From Sabellastarte sp. h YS-2021 (lineage: Eukaryota > Annelida > Polychaeta > Sabellida > Sabellidae), in the NCBI GenBank assembly GCA_964017235.1, contig OZ024929.1:23619464-23683463 (forward strand): a stretch of DNA of 64,000 nt, in the 5' to 3' direction. Both the position numbers and the translations under genes were made by a program. Below are positions 35,295-46,255 of this stretch, one piece after another (position 1 is the first letter of the stretch; each line of letters opens with the position of its first letter). The notes under the pieces were generated by a model, which saw only the letters and a program-made list of their open reading frames with translations, did no database searches and was not told the origin of the DNA.

Positions 35295-37332
35295 AATGCC
35301 CAGTAATAAATCTAAATGCCCCTCCAACTGGGAAGAAATGTAAATATATGCTATCTGAAGACTTGGAAGAGGCACAAGGTCACAGTTTAACTGCAGCGTC
35401 ACCTGTCAAGCGCAAGAGGTCTGGGGAGGTGTCCGATGTACAAACACAGATCTTGGAACAGTTGAAAAGGGTTAACTCAAGACTTGGTCACATGGAGGAT
35501 GAAGTCGCCCAATGGCCCAAGTGAAACAACATTCTGCAAAACAGAAAAAGATAAGTAGTCTTTCTTTGGCTAGTAAATCATCACCTGTACAAGAAAGTGA
35601 CTCATCTTCTGACGAATCTTTGGTGCCTAGTTTAAAGTTGATTCACTGCAAGTTGATTCACGGTTACGTGAGCTGGAAGAATGTTCTGGTGTACAAGGTA
35701 ATCAAAAGCAAAAGTTAAAATCAGAAAGAGGGGGCAATGTGGAATGTATTGTCAGTAAGAAAGTTGCTTGGCCCTATGATTCAATTTTAGGAGGTACTAG
35801 CAAGCAGAGATTGTCATATGACCAGCTTACATGGTCACAATGGGTTCAGGGCTTTGCCAGAAGGAAAAATCTCAAAACCTAGGGAAACAATGCTCACCAA
35901 CCTTTCTGATTTAATGGAAGATACCACTGATTTCAGCTGGCAAGGGGCCAAGGCCTCACATGCCGTTTTATTATGTGAAATGGAGAGGGGGCTGTAACCT
36001 GGGATGATACTGGTCGAATTGACCGAATAAGGCTCATGCTCAGAAACATGCTACAAACTCAAGATTTTTAAGTAGAAACAATGATTCTGGCAACAAGCGT
36101 CCCTGGTATTGCAAATATTTTCAGTCAGGTTCATGTAGTTTTAGCAAAGATCATGAGACCAATTTAAAACCTCACAGACACATATGTGCTAAGTGCCTAG
36201 AAAATGGTAAACTACTCAATCATGCGGGGAAAGATTGTAGATCAGCAAAAAATGGTTCAAAAAACGAGTAAGGGGCTGCACTGAGAATGTTTTACTCAGT
36301 GGCAGCTTTAAATCTCATGATCTTTCTACTTGTGTACAGAAAAGTATGAAAAATAATGCAGGCATAGCTTTTGTCTCCATTAAAACAAAGTATAACACTA
36401 GAGTTGTGACAAATTCTGGGTTCAAATCTTCAGAAGTTAAAGAATTGCTAAACATGAAAAAGCAAAAAGTAATGGCCCTGTTCCAGCACAGCGATAGCTC
36501 GTCCACTCACACTGCTGTGACTGGCAATTTTGCCCAAGATGGTGGAACTCACACAAACAGGTATGCTAGTACTGTACTCTATGATGGTAGGTCATTTGCT
36601 GAAGTGGCCAAGGGCTGTGTCTCTAGAAAGGCTACTTACTTGTTTGACACACGTGCTTCTCCTCTCTGTGGTGGTAGTATTGATGAATATATCAAACCCA
36701 ATACTGTTGTGTGTACTGAAAACACTGCATGCGAGAATAGTGTTAATATTGTATGTGATAAAACTTGTGTTACTGCAGAGGATAGTGATAAAATGAAGAT
36801 CTTTATGTCAATGGATTTTAATAAGTATCTTAGTTCTATTTTGATAAAATCCTGTCATGTTAATTCAGTCCCTGCTTGTAACGAGAAAACACGTGAACTT
36901 TGGAAGCACCAAACTGATTTTAACTTTGGTTTTATTCTCTTGGGTGAATTTTGTTTGTCAGATAGCACTGAGGTTAACCATTTGGCTGAATATTATCCCA
37001 TTACTACTCATAACATTATTAAACAGTTCAAAAAACCTAATTACTTGGGTGCAAGACTAAAAGTCGATTCACAGTTGAACTTAGATGAATGGAAAATAGA
37101 ATTAGTGGGATATTGGGACACTGATCAGCTGATTGATTTGTTACAAATCGGCTTTCCATTAGATTTTAATAGGAATTCACCTTTAAAGTGGGAAGGTTCT
37201 AATCACAAGTCTGCAACTGACTATCCAGAGGATATTGAAGCTTATCTCCGTGAAGAATTACAGTTCAAAGCTATTGTTGGTCCCTTTGATCAACATCCGT
37301 GTCTAGGAGGTCACATGTCTCACCTTTTCTGA
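35295..37332 (+). pseudogene. DIRS-C gag-like region and leader of pol
   Basis: An N-terminal stretch with SPVKRKRSGEVSDVQTQ (about 35400-35450) is followed by a Ser-rich part. A zinc-finger-like module reads WYCKYFQSGSCSFSKDHE and ICAKC (about 36105-36200), a CCCH arrangement common in gag proteins of YR retroelements. The long open stretch 36346-37332 (328 residues) links to the RT region. Broken, fossil. Confidence 0.65.
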
Positions 37333-38560
37333 CTAGAGAAAAGCCTAATTCTGAGAATCGTAGAGTCATTGTTGACCTTAGTTGGCCACTTGGTCAGTCT
37401 GTAAATGCAGGAATTGATGAAGCTTCATATTTGGGTACTGATTTTCAACTCAAACACCCCACTATCGATCATATTACTGATCAGTTAAAAGCTTTAGGAA
37501 GAGGTTGTCATTTGTACAAAATAGATATCTTAAGAGCATTTAGGTATATCAGAGTAGATCCATTAGATTATGACCTTTTGTGTCTTTCCTGGCGTCACGT
37601 CTACATCGATACTTGTGTTGCTTTTGGGACAAAACATGGTTCCCAAATTTTTCAGCGTTGCAGTGACGCTGTGCGTTATATTATGCGTCAAAATGGCCAC
37701 AGGATAGTGGGATACATGGATAATTATGTTGGGTTTGGCATCCCATCTGAAGCAAGGGCTTCTTTTGATTTCTTATATGATTTACTTGGTCGCCTAGGTC
37801 TCACTATAAGCAGTAAAAAACTTATTCCTCCTAGCACTAATAAGGTTAGTTGTCTAGGTATTGAAATTGATACACGTGGCTGGATCCATCTCCATCCCTG
37901 AAGAAAAATTGCAGAAAATTAGTGAACTCGTACATGAATGGGCTGGGAAACAACAGTGTACAAAAAGACAACTGCTATCCCTTTTAGGTAACCTTTTGTA
38001 CATACATAAATGCATGAAACCCACTAGGATATTCCTAAATCGTATGTTGCAAGTATTAAGAAATGCTCATAACAGTAGTCGCATTACGCTGGATCACGAC
38101 TTTTACAGGGACCTTAGATGGTTCCAGACTTTTTTGAACAAATTTAATGGGATTGCCTTATATGACCACAAACCAGTCGATTTTCAGGTGCATCTAGATG
38201 TTTGTTTGCAAGGGTTGGGAGGTATATTCAACAACATGGTTTATCATCTGCCCATCCCCTTGGGGTATCAAAACTTAGATATCGTGCACTTAGAAATGAT
38301 CAACATATTGGTTGCTGTAAAATTATTTGGATTGCACTGGAAAAACAAGCGAGTAAAAATCTTTGGTGATAATATGGCAGTTGTGTGTGTATTGCAGTCA
38401 GGCAAGACCAGAGACCCCTACTTGGCTGCCTGTGCCAGAAATATCTGGCTGTGGTCTGCAAATTATGATATTGAGTTTCAGTTCGTATATGTTAGTGGAA
38501 AACCAATGCATTTGCTGATTTGTTGTCTAGATGGGACCAGTCTGTAGACAAAATTAAAAA
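37290..38560 (+). pseudogene. DIRS-C reverse transcriptase and RNase H region
   Basis: The RT palm is recognisable by YKIDILRAFRYIRVDPLDYD (about 37515-37575), VAFGTKHGSQIFQRCSDAVR (about 37618-37677) and the following fold-back (SKKLIPPSTNKVSCLGIEID). RNase H follows (FQVHLDVCLQGLGG at about 38183-38225, KIFGDNMAVVCVLQSG at about 38357-38405). Sequence and order are those of Ngaro-like elements. Broken. Confidence 0.85.
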
Positions 38561-38591
38561 TTGTATGATCTGGTTCATCATGCTGTGTGGT

Positions 38592-38796
38592 TTATTTATG
38601 TGGGGTTTTACGTCGCTTTCAACACTGTACACTGTACTGGAAGGGCAGAGGAAACCAGTACATGCAGTTCGTTAGGGTTCTGTACTGTAAACTGCCGACC
38701 GGCACTACCATTTTTCCCACTTGAGGCCGTGTCGGGAATCGAACCCCGTCCTCAGAGGTGGGAGGCAAGAGTGTTACCACTCTGCCACCGTGGCCC
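38592..38796 (-). mobile_element. SINE1 copy b (tRNA-headed SINE) inserted in DIRS-C
   Basis: It is flanked by a perfect 9-bp direct repeat CTGTGTGGT (38583-38591 and 38797-38805). On the minus strand the head has GGTGGCAGAGTGGTAACAC (A box) and GGGGTTCGATTCCCG (B box), the body GTACTGGTTTCCTCTGCCC, and the tail GTGTTGAAAGCGACGTAAAA followed by an AAATAAA-rich end. Body and tail match SINE1 at 8035-8272. It lies between the RNase H and recombinase parts of DIRS-C. Confidence 0.9.
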
Positions 38797-38869
38797 CTGT
38801 GTGGTATAATGTGTCACTAGGTCACCTTGACCTTAATAATGATATTTAACTGATGCTATACTTTGTTGT

Positions 38870-39850
38870 AGGTAGCCCAAAGTTTAAAGGTCTGACAGAG
38901 CAAGCTTTATCAAGATTGAATTCTGCCTTCAGACCAAGCACTCAGGCTGCCTACTCCTCAATGTTTAGGGTCTTCGTGGCCTTCTGTTGTCACATGGGTA
39001 TTTTGATGTCAAATGTAAATGTCAATGTCGTGTTGGCCTTTTTAGAATGTTTAAATGTAAATGGTGTTTCTCCCAACATGTTGAGCAAGCATGTGTCTGC
39101 TATAAAAGCCAAATTTGTAATTTATGGCCTTCCAATAAAGTGTTTAGAAAGTAAAAGGATCCATTATTATGTCAAGTCACTAAAAATCAACAGACCACTT
39201 AGCATCACTAGGGGCAACATTGTTAGTATTGAAGATTTATATTCCCTGGTTACCTACTGTGATCAATTATATATGGGCCAAGTCTTCAAGGCACTATTTT
39301 TGATGGCTTTTTCTTCGGGTTTTTTCGACTCTCAAACCTGTGCCCTCATTCGTTTGACACTTATGACTTTACCAGGCATTTATCTACAGGTGACATTTTT
39401 TTTCAGGGTAACATGCTCAAAGTCCTTCTAAAATGGTCGAAAACTATTCAGTCACACGATAAAGTAAAAATTATTTCATTGCCTGGTCTTGGGAGAGGAA
39501 AAATCTGTCCTATCAGAGTACTAAGAAAGCTTTTCACCATGTACTTCCCTGTCAAAAATCAACCATTGTTTCAGTATAAATACCCTTCAGGATGGAAGGT
39601 TCTCATTGACTCTAAAGTCAGGAAAACTTTGACTTATCTTAATGTTAAATTAGGCGATCCACCCCATTATTTTACTTTTCATTCAATCCGAAGATCTGGT
39701 GCATCATTGGCTTTTGCCAGTCATGTCCCTCTTCAACAAATAAAGTTTCAAGGTACTTGGTCATCAGACTGTGCCTGGTCTTATATACATTCAAATCCAG
39801 ATAATGCTTCTCAAGTAGCAACTTCTTGCTTGTACTCTATATATAGCTAG
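38870..39850 (+). pseudogene. DIRS-C tyrosine recombinase region
   Basis: The N-terminal part has LNSAFRPSTQAAYSSMFRVF (about 38915-38975). The catalytic part has DKVKIISLPGLGRGKICPIR (about 39455-39520), YFTFHSIRRSGASLAFASH (about 39668-39725, the conserved H-x-x-R box) and a late CAWSYIHS with the expected tyrosine (about 39770-39800). The catalytic set is typical of YR recombinases. At least one interruption. Confidence 0.85.
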
Positions 39851-40118
39851 ACTATATTGCTATAATGCTTGTTTGGGTTTGAGGTACTCTTATAATGTCC
39901 CCTTACAAAATTTTTACTGTCATATAATGCACTCGCGTTCACAATTTCTCTAAATTCTTATCCCTGGGTCACGCTGATTTGTTATTGTTTTGGGTACTTT
40001 TGGGTTGAGTTTACTAAGGTGATCTGGTGTCATGTCAGTTGTAAATTGACTTTCTCTTATGTATGTAACATAAATTCATGGATTCTATTGATTCACGAAT
40101 ACATTGGGTGAAATTATT

Positions 40119-40400
40119 TTCACATATGTGATTATACAAATTATCATGTATTTATTTGGATTATGTAATGATTGAATGTGAAATATGTGTTTATCTTATG
40201 TATCTATATTTTTAAACAGATATTATCACATATGAAATTATGGTTCTCATAAAATCAATAATTTCACATATGTAATTTCAGAATTTATCATATATTTTTT
40301 GGATCATGTAATGATTAAATGTTAAATATGTGTTTATATTATGATTCATCTTTGGTGGATATATTTTCACATATGAAATATTTTATATGGTTCTCATAGT
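40119..40400 (+). repeat. DIRS-C 3' untranslated duplication (~144 bp x2)
   Basis: 40119-40262 and 40263-40400 are two copies of a unit that starts TTCACATATGT and contains ATGTAATGATT and a TGGTTCTCAT piece. TCACATATGTGA and related palindromes recur four times. Confidence 0.7.
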
Positions 40401-40589
40401 TGTCTTAATCTACTGTGTAATCTTTAACATCTTCTCAGAATCGATCATGGACATGTAAAAATGACTGTAGTGTTAGTAATTGTATATCATATTGCTTGTT
40501 GATGTATAATAAATATTATTACCCTCTGTCTGTTGTCTGGCTGTCATTGGGGGGGTGGGGGGGGGGGGGGGGGTGTCATTGTGGGACTG

Positions 40590-40990
40590 TTCGCTTCTGG
40601 TGGGCTGCATTAAGATATACTTAAATTTCGCCCAATAAGACAAATCTAAGGCTGAAAACCATATTGTTTGTTTTTAGTGGCGCCACTAAATGAGATTTCA
40701 CAAGAATATTCCTTAAGAAATACATAGCATGTCCAAAATACATGTATGGGTAGTGCAGGTATCAAGGGGGTGATCATATGATAAATCAGTCCAAAACTCC
40801 CCTTAAAGTTCATCAATCTGGCTCAGATCTTCACAGGAAACTCGGTTTATATCAGACATTCATACTGTATTGGCTTGACTTACTCAAGAAATCAATTAAA
40901 AATTTCAATTTTCCAGGGTGTGGGGCCAGGCTCAGCCCCCCACAAATTGGTAAATATCAGGTGTATCCTAATACAGCCAATCTGAAGCCC
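40590..40990 (+). repeat. R3 unit continued after DIRS-C
   Basis: It resumes the R3 unit broken at 34508 and starts the next (TAGTGCAGGTATCAAGGGGG at about 40751). It stops within CCAATCTGAAGCCCTT at about 40990, where another insert begins. Confidence 0.75.
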
Positions 40991-43119
40991 TTTTCAGTCG
41001 AATCTTGGATTCGAGTTATGTACTGGGTTCTGATTGTTATTTAAAAAACGCCACTTTATCCTCTAAAAATTAAAGATATATGTAATATCTATACACATAT
41101 ATTAAATATTAGAGGTACTGTATATACTCTGTTATTTTGTTTTTTATTTAATATTTTCTTTAATGTGCAGTTTATGAAATGAATACACTGTCTAGTCTTT
41201 GTCTAGCTTCTTGCAAAGTACCAGGATGTAGAAAATCTTCTGCAAAACACTAGAGAATAGTCATAAAACATTAACATGATGTTTTTACTTAGGATGAATA
41301 CTAACATAACAGTGACTACAGTAGGCAACATATTTTCTTTGATTAGATTTTGTTTAATATCAAGTAGAGTTTCCATCATATTTCAACCATGGTAATATTA
41401 AGCAGAACCTTTACAAATGTCATTTTCGGAGTTGAACCAGTAGAACCAAAATAGTGACACTAGTAATGGCCCTAGCTCTAATACAAATGTATCTTTTACA
41501 ACAGACAAGGCAATAAATCAATCTTTGTTATGTCGCAACATGTAAATTTTTGCAGTGGCAAGTGCATGTGAAGATATAAATTGTCTTCTGTTTTGTGCAA
41601 AGTTAAGGCATTTTCCAAGTTACGGTTTGAAGCATTAGACAGCCCCAAAATCTGTCTTTCATCAGCCATGTTAAGACAACTTAAGTACAATTTAAGTACT
41701 AATTTAAACGGTGGTGGTCTAATATTCACTTGCACCATTGTGTAGGTAATCTTTGAATGTGGAAATGGAAGTAGAACATATGCCCATGAATGCCAAGGCA
41801 AGCAACCTTATGACAATACATGATGAAATGGGGAAAACTAACATTTGACTTATGATGTAATCTTCGAACAAGGCCTTCACATTATTGGCTTACTGATCAT
41901 ACAATATTTATAAATTCTGTTTTATTGAATAATTTAAAGTCAATTATATTATTCATGCAAGTTAACCATATAGAAATAAAAGACAACTTTACCTCTTGTA
42001 TCAGAAATGTACTTATATTTTTGATATTGAGAACTATGATTTATAGCTCACCCATCATGTCTCCTATAATCTTATTTTACAAATTTGAAGCTTACTTCAC
42101 AACCTTCAACTTTTCACCTGCAATGTCTCATCCTTAATAATTCTTGATCTCTGATTTTTTCTTGTTCGATATTCCTTGCAATCTGTTTAATGTGTCTTGG
42201 AATCTGGGGTCCAGTCCATCCATACTTCAAACCAGTAACTGTCTTTAGATAGGGATTAAACGCTATAGAAATACTATTAGAGTTAGAATTACCTAGTGTT
42301 GATTACTCTGCAAATAGACGCAACAGAAATTGAGCCAACTATATGTCTTGAAAATGTTATGTATACATACAAATCTTAACTAATTATATGTAACATGTGT
42401 CAACAAAATCCCATGCATTCAGCATCAATTTCTATCATAATTGAGGCAGAAATTAAAACACATGATTCAAATAATTTTGGCTCATAGTAAATCAAAAGTT
42501 AGCATGGAACAGTGTTGTCTGGTGTATTAATCACAGACACTCTCAATATAAATTTGGTATTAAAGTAAAGGGGCATGAATTAGAAAATATATGGTATATG
42601 TAATGATCAGTATTTATCTTAATTTATAGGTCACTGTTTAAAATGTATAATGAAAAAGCCATGCATGGGGATTATATGTTTTTATGATGAGATACAGTTT
42701 ATTTTGGATAACAAAAAAGTATTCATCTGGTGGCTCTACACATGAAAGCATGTGGACAGTAACAGTTTCTTAGATGGCAGACACCACATGACTAATTTAG
42801 TAAATTTGTTTGGGTTCTGCAAATCTATTTAGAATTTCTCCCTCAGAAAAGGTTATTGCCTTCTCTGTTAGGATTTTCATTTGTAAATCTATCATAAAAA
42901 CACATTTTAACAGTCTTGGTAAATGACATTATTCTATTCAAAAACACTATTAAACATCTTGAAAGTTATTGGGTACTAATGAGCTCTCTGCTTGTTACCC
43001 TTGTGGTATATGTATATTGTTATCTAAACACAATAAATTGATATCTGTTATTTTGGGTTTAACTCAACTTTAATCTAAAGATTCGACTTTGTGGTTGTCT
43101 GAAAGACAGCCACTATTCC
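40991..43119. mobile_element. Orphan 2.1 kb insertion in an R3 unit
   Basis: R3 is broken at CTGAAGCCCTT and resumes with TTTAATTTTGCACATG at about 43120. The insert's ends share AGTCGAATCTT...GATT in inverted form (about 40998-41015 and 43078-43093), suggesting short terminal inverted repeats. Inside it I recognise no gene or known repeat. A minus-strand open frame of 101 codons (41496-41801) has no recognisable domain. Confidence 0.45.
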
Positions 43120-43690
43120 CTTGTTTAATTTTGCACATGTTTTAATAATAATTGAGGATATATTAGGCGCATTTGGAGCATTACATCTCTGAACATAAAT
43201 TAATTCACCCATTTATTGCTGTAAAAATGGTCAAAAATACATGTAAATTACCTCAAACCAGTATCAAATGTTGGTCTATAATGCTTTTGGTAAAACATTA
43301 TGGCCACCATTGGTACTATTTGGTAAAACATGATGGCTGCCATATTGAAATCCTGTTTCCAGACTCTAACTCAAAGACGCTCCTGCTGATCAATGTGAAA
43401 CATAACTGGGTGGTAGGGCACCACTTAGGCTAGTTGTTGACATTTGGAAAAACAAGATGGCCATCTTGAAACTCTGTTTGCAGACTGTAACTTGAAGATG
43501 CTTCTGCTAATCTCAACACTTGACAAAGTGGAAGGACAGGACCAGCCACTATTTTGATATATCCAAGACCTGTGTAATCACAGCTATCGTGTTGTATCTT
43601 GTAGACATGGCAAATACTAGTATGTGTTACCATCCCTGCTATTGATTGTGCAACCCTCCTTTTGGGGTTACAACTCTGGTTTCTTGTTCG
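43120..43690. repeat. Last R3 piece, then two ~140-bp degenerate units
   Basis: 43120-43290 is R3 (ATTGAGGATATATTAGGCGC, GGAGCATTACATCTCTGAAC). 43291-43560 has two related units, each with a GATGGC(T/C)(G/A)CCAT- or AAGATGGCCATCTTG-type block and CAGACT(C/G)TAACT. No gene is seen. Confidence 0.6.
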
Positions 43691-43699
43691 TCATCTTTA

Positions 43700-43925
43700 G
43701 CTTTGATGGCTTACAAATAATTACACAGCATATTTACAGAAACCTTGTTTACATGCAAAGATTCCAAGCAAGCTAACAACACACCTATGTTTACATCCAC
43801 TATAGCAATTATAATATGTACACAAAAAACAATGAAAACTCTGAACATAGATGCATATGCTGCTTGAGTTGAGGGCTTGAACGCTGAGTTTGCCATAGCC
43901 TGAGCTGTAAGGTTCTGCCATGAAT
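43700..43925 (-). pseudogene. DIRS-G: N-terminal recombinase fragment of a DIRS element
   Basis: On the minus strand NSAFKPSTQAAYASMFRVFI and LLACLESLHVNKVSVNML, ending AIKAK, match the first ~75 residues of the DIRS-C recombinase. It stops about where the DIRS-F fragment (32090-33095) takes up. The two are most simply one element split by the R3 block. Fossil. Confidence 0.7.
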
Positions 43926-43984
43926 GATTTTAGAACAAAGCATAGTATATCCAATTATTGTTATGAAATATTATTTTTGTAGTA

Positions 43985-44140
43985 TTAATTCATCTTACCT
44001 GGTGGACAAATGCATATGCCTGGCACGCTGCCGGTGTCACCAAATGTCCTGAGCTGGGCTCTGGCTGGGACCGGTAGTGTCCTGTTCATTTGTCAGGCGG
44101 CATGTCACTCCAAGCTTCCCTGGTGAACATGTGCTTTTTG
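43985..44140 (+). repeat. Left terminal repeat of the DIRS-D family
   Basis: CATCTTACCTGGTGGACAAA, TGCATATGCC and CACGCTGCCGGT read as the reverse complement of the right end of DIRS-D (62640-62730: ACCGGCAGCGTGC, GGGCATATGCATTGTCC). It is either the displaced left end of DIRS-D or a relic of another copy. Confidence 0.7.
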
Positions 44141-44147
44141 TTTGGCG

Positions 44148-44830
44148 CAAAAGCGATGGGACGCTTTTGATTCAAGAGATACTTTTTTACCCTTAGGGCT
44201 GTTGGGGTATTGTTTTCACCCATGGTGTCCAGATGGGTGGGTGGGCGGGCATCCAGGCAAGCGGGCAGCTGGAAAAAGTTTGTGCTGACTGTATTTCAGA
44301 AACCGTAAGGTGTAGGAAGTTGATACTTTGTAGGGACATTAGTTAGGGGTATAGGTGTGCAACGTCCTTGTCTGACCTTGATTTGACCTTTGCCCATGCC
44401 GTAGTGACTGTTGACCTATAAAATCTTGTCAAGGCTATAACTCAGCAATTATAATTTCTAGGAAGTTGATGCTTGGTAAGGACATTGGTTAGGGGTGTAG
44501 GTTTGCAACGTCATGGTGTGACTTGATTTGGGCTTTGACCTTGCCATAGTAACCTTGACCTATAAAATCTTGTCTGGGCTATATCTCAGAAACCGTAAGG
44601 TGTATGAAGTTGATATTTGGTAGGGATATTGGTTATGGGTTGAGGTGTGCAACATCATTCTTTGACCTTGATTTGATCCTTGACCTTGTTATAGTGACCA
44701 TGAGTTTTAAAATCTTGTCTGGGCTATTTCTTGGATTCCATAAGGTGTAGTATGTTGACACTTAGTAGGGACATTGGTTAGGGGGTGTATTTAAATGTGT
44801 GTGCATCATGGTGTGACCTTTTTGCTCTGC
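44148..44830 (+). mobile_element. R5 copy b: hairpin / tandem-array element
   Basis: It starts with a perfect 8-bp hairpin CAAAAGCG-ATGGGA-CGCTTTTG (44148-44169). A head of about 120 bp and about four ~145-bp R5 units follow (CAGAAACCGTAAGGTGTAGG at about 44297; further units at about 44445, 44585 and 44735). This copy supplies the 5' end missing from the copy at 9640. The 3' limit is unclear. No protein is encoded. Confidence 0.6.
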
Positions 44831-45467
44831 AAAAGTGTGTTCAGCTGTCATATTTGAGACATCTTTTTCTCATGACAAAGCTGTATGGATTGCTGCAACT
44901 GATTATTATATGCACTTTTACATAATTTACAGCTATACTCCAATTAATAAATTTTACAGCTTCATATTTTTTGTTTACTGATTAATGCTGTCTCCAGCAG
45001 GCAAAATAACATTGATCCAACATTGAAGCAATGTCATACACTGATGTTGCGCCAATGTTGAATTCTGCACATTGGGATGATGTCATATTCAGAATGTTGT
45101 TTCAACGTCTCATATCTGACGTTGTGTTAACGTCAATATTTTTACGTCAAACCAATGTGCAGATTTCAACGTTGTTTCAATGTTGGAAATTTCAACGTTG
45201 TGTTCTAGTCAAATATTGTGACCATCAGTCCAAAGAAGGCCAAGGTAAAGAAAGTCATAAAACAACTTTTCATTTTTTTATTTATCTGATTTTTATAATA
45301 TACACTTTCTATGTCTTCTATGTTGTAAAGACTACATGTGGTTTTTAAACTTTATAGAAACATGTTTGATAGACTTAAGAAGTAAAAGCAAGTTAATTAC
45401 AACATAGTCTACCTATTTATTCTGCCATTGCACAAAATAACTGAAAAGCATTAGCTCAACATGTATT

Positions 45468-46255
45468 CCCAGTAAACATTTGAAACATTTTAAAATGCGT
45501 TAAACATTTGCAAAATGTTTTAAAACCTATTCAAACTTATCTTACAGTTTTCTAAATATTTTCAAGTAAACATTTACAGTGTAATGGTTTAAAACATTTT
45601 TTAACCATTTTATATACAAATGTTTTTTACTTAAAACATTTATTAAATGTTTATAACATAACCCAAGAAGCTAGATTTGACTAGAAACATTTCTTAAACA
45701 TTTATAAAATAGCTAATGAAGTAAAAGTTATGCTGGAAATGTTTTTCAAAAATTCATTATGAAATGGTTTATAAACAATACACATAAAATGTTTAAAAAA
45801 CATTGTGTATCAAATGTTTTAAAAACATTCTGTCAAAAACGTGTTTTAAACCCATATTTTCAAAATGCTTATTAAACCTTCACCTTCAAACATGTCCACA
45901 TAAAGATGACGGTGAGCAATAATAGGGGATTTTAGAGGACTTTTTCAAAAATCGTCCTAAAACTGAGAATTGAATTTGGGCACAATTTATTAGCCACTAT
46001 CTTACAATTCTAGACATAAAAATAATATTTTCATTAGTGAGAAACCTTAAAAATGTATTGAATTTGACCTCTGACCACATTATTATTCAGACATTAATAT
46101 GTTCATTTATAATATTTTTTTAAACATTTATCATTAAACGTTTAATAAACAGTATGCATAAAATGTTTTAAAAACATTTTATTATAAATGGTTTTTGTAC
46201 CCATCATTTTTTAACCTTTTCCAAACATTTGCAAAACTTAAAAATATTTACTGGG
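45468..46255. mobile_element. MITE-like element, CCCAGTAAACATTT / AAATATTTACTGGG ends
   Basis: 788 bp with inverted ends and an interior full of AAACATTT/AAATGTTT and GTTTTAAAACATT motifs on both strands, so the whole can fold on itself. Target duplication unclear. No protein. Confidence 0.65.

Larger units (their letters stand above)
34509..40589 (+). mobile_element. DIRS-C: Ngaro/PAT-like YR retroelement, near full length
   Basis: It interrupts an R3 unit: R3 sequence stops after CAGCTGGCCCA near 34507 and continues with CGCTTCTGGTGGGC at 40590, compared with the unbroken copy at about 33876-33902. This gives clear limits of about 6.1 kb. Parts in order: 5' leader, gag-like (with a CCCH-type finger), RT/RNase H, recombinase, and a 3' untranslated part with a duplication and a G run near 40550-40573. 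The RT is of a type different from DIRS-B, D and E. The copy is broken, with about six to eight interruptions plus a SINE; several parts remain long and open, so it is relatively young. Confidence 0.85.
33096..43699. mobile_element. ~10.6 kb block of R3 repeats and later insertions, set within a DIRS recombinase gene
   Basis: The block is bounded on both sides by minus-strand DIRS recombinase sequence (DIRS-F below 33096, DIRS-G above 43699). It is made of R3 units at 33110-34508, 40590-40990 and 43120-43290, interrupted by DIRS-C (34509-40589) and an unrelated 2.1 kb insert (40991-43119). What kind of element carried R3 in is unknown: I see no matching termini. Confidence 0.5.

Noticed and set aside
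41496-41801. 101-codon minus-strand frame
   Set aside because: No domain, no splice context that I could support; sits in an orphan insert. Left unassigned.
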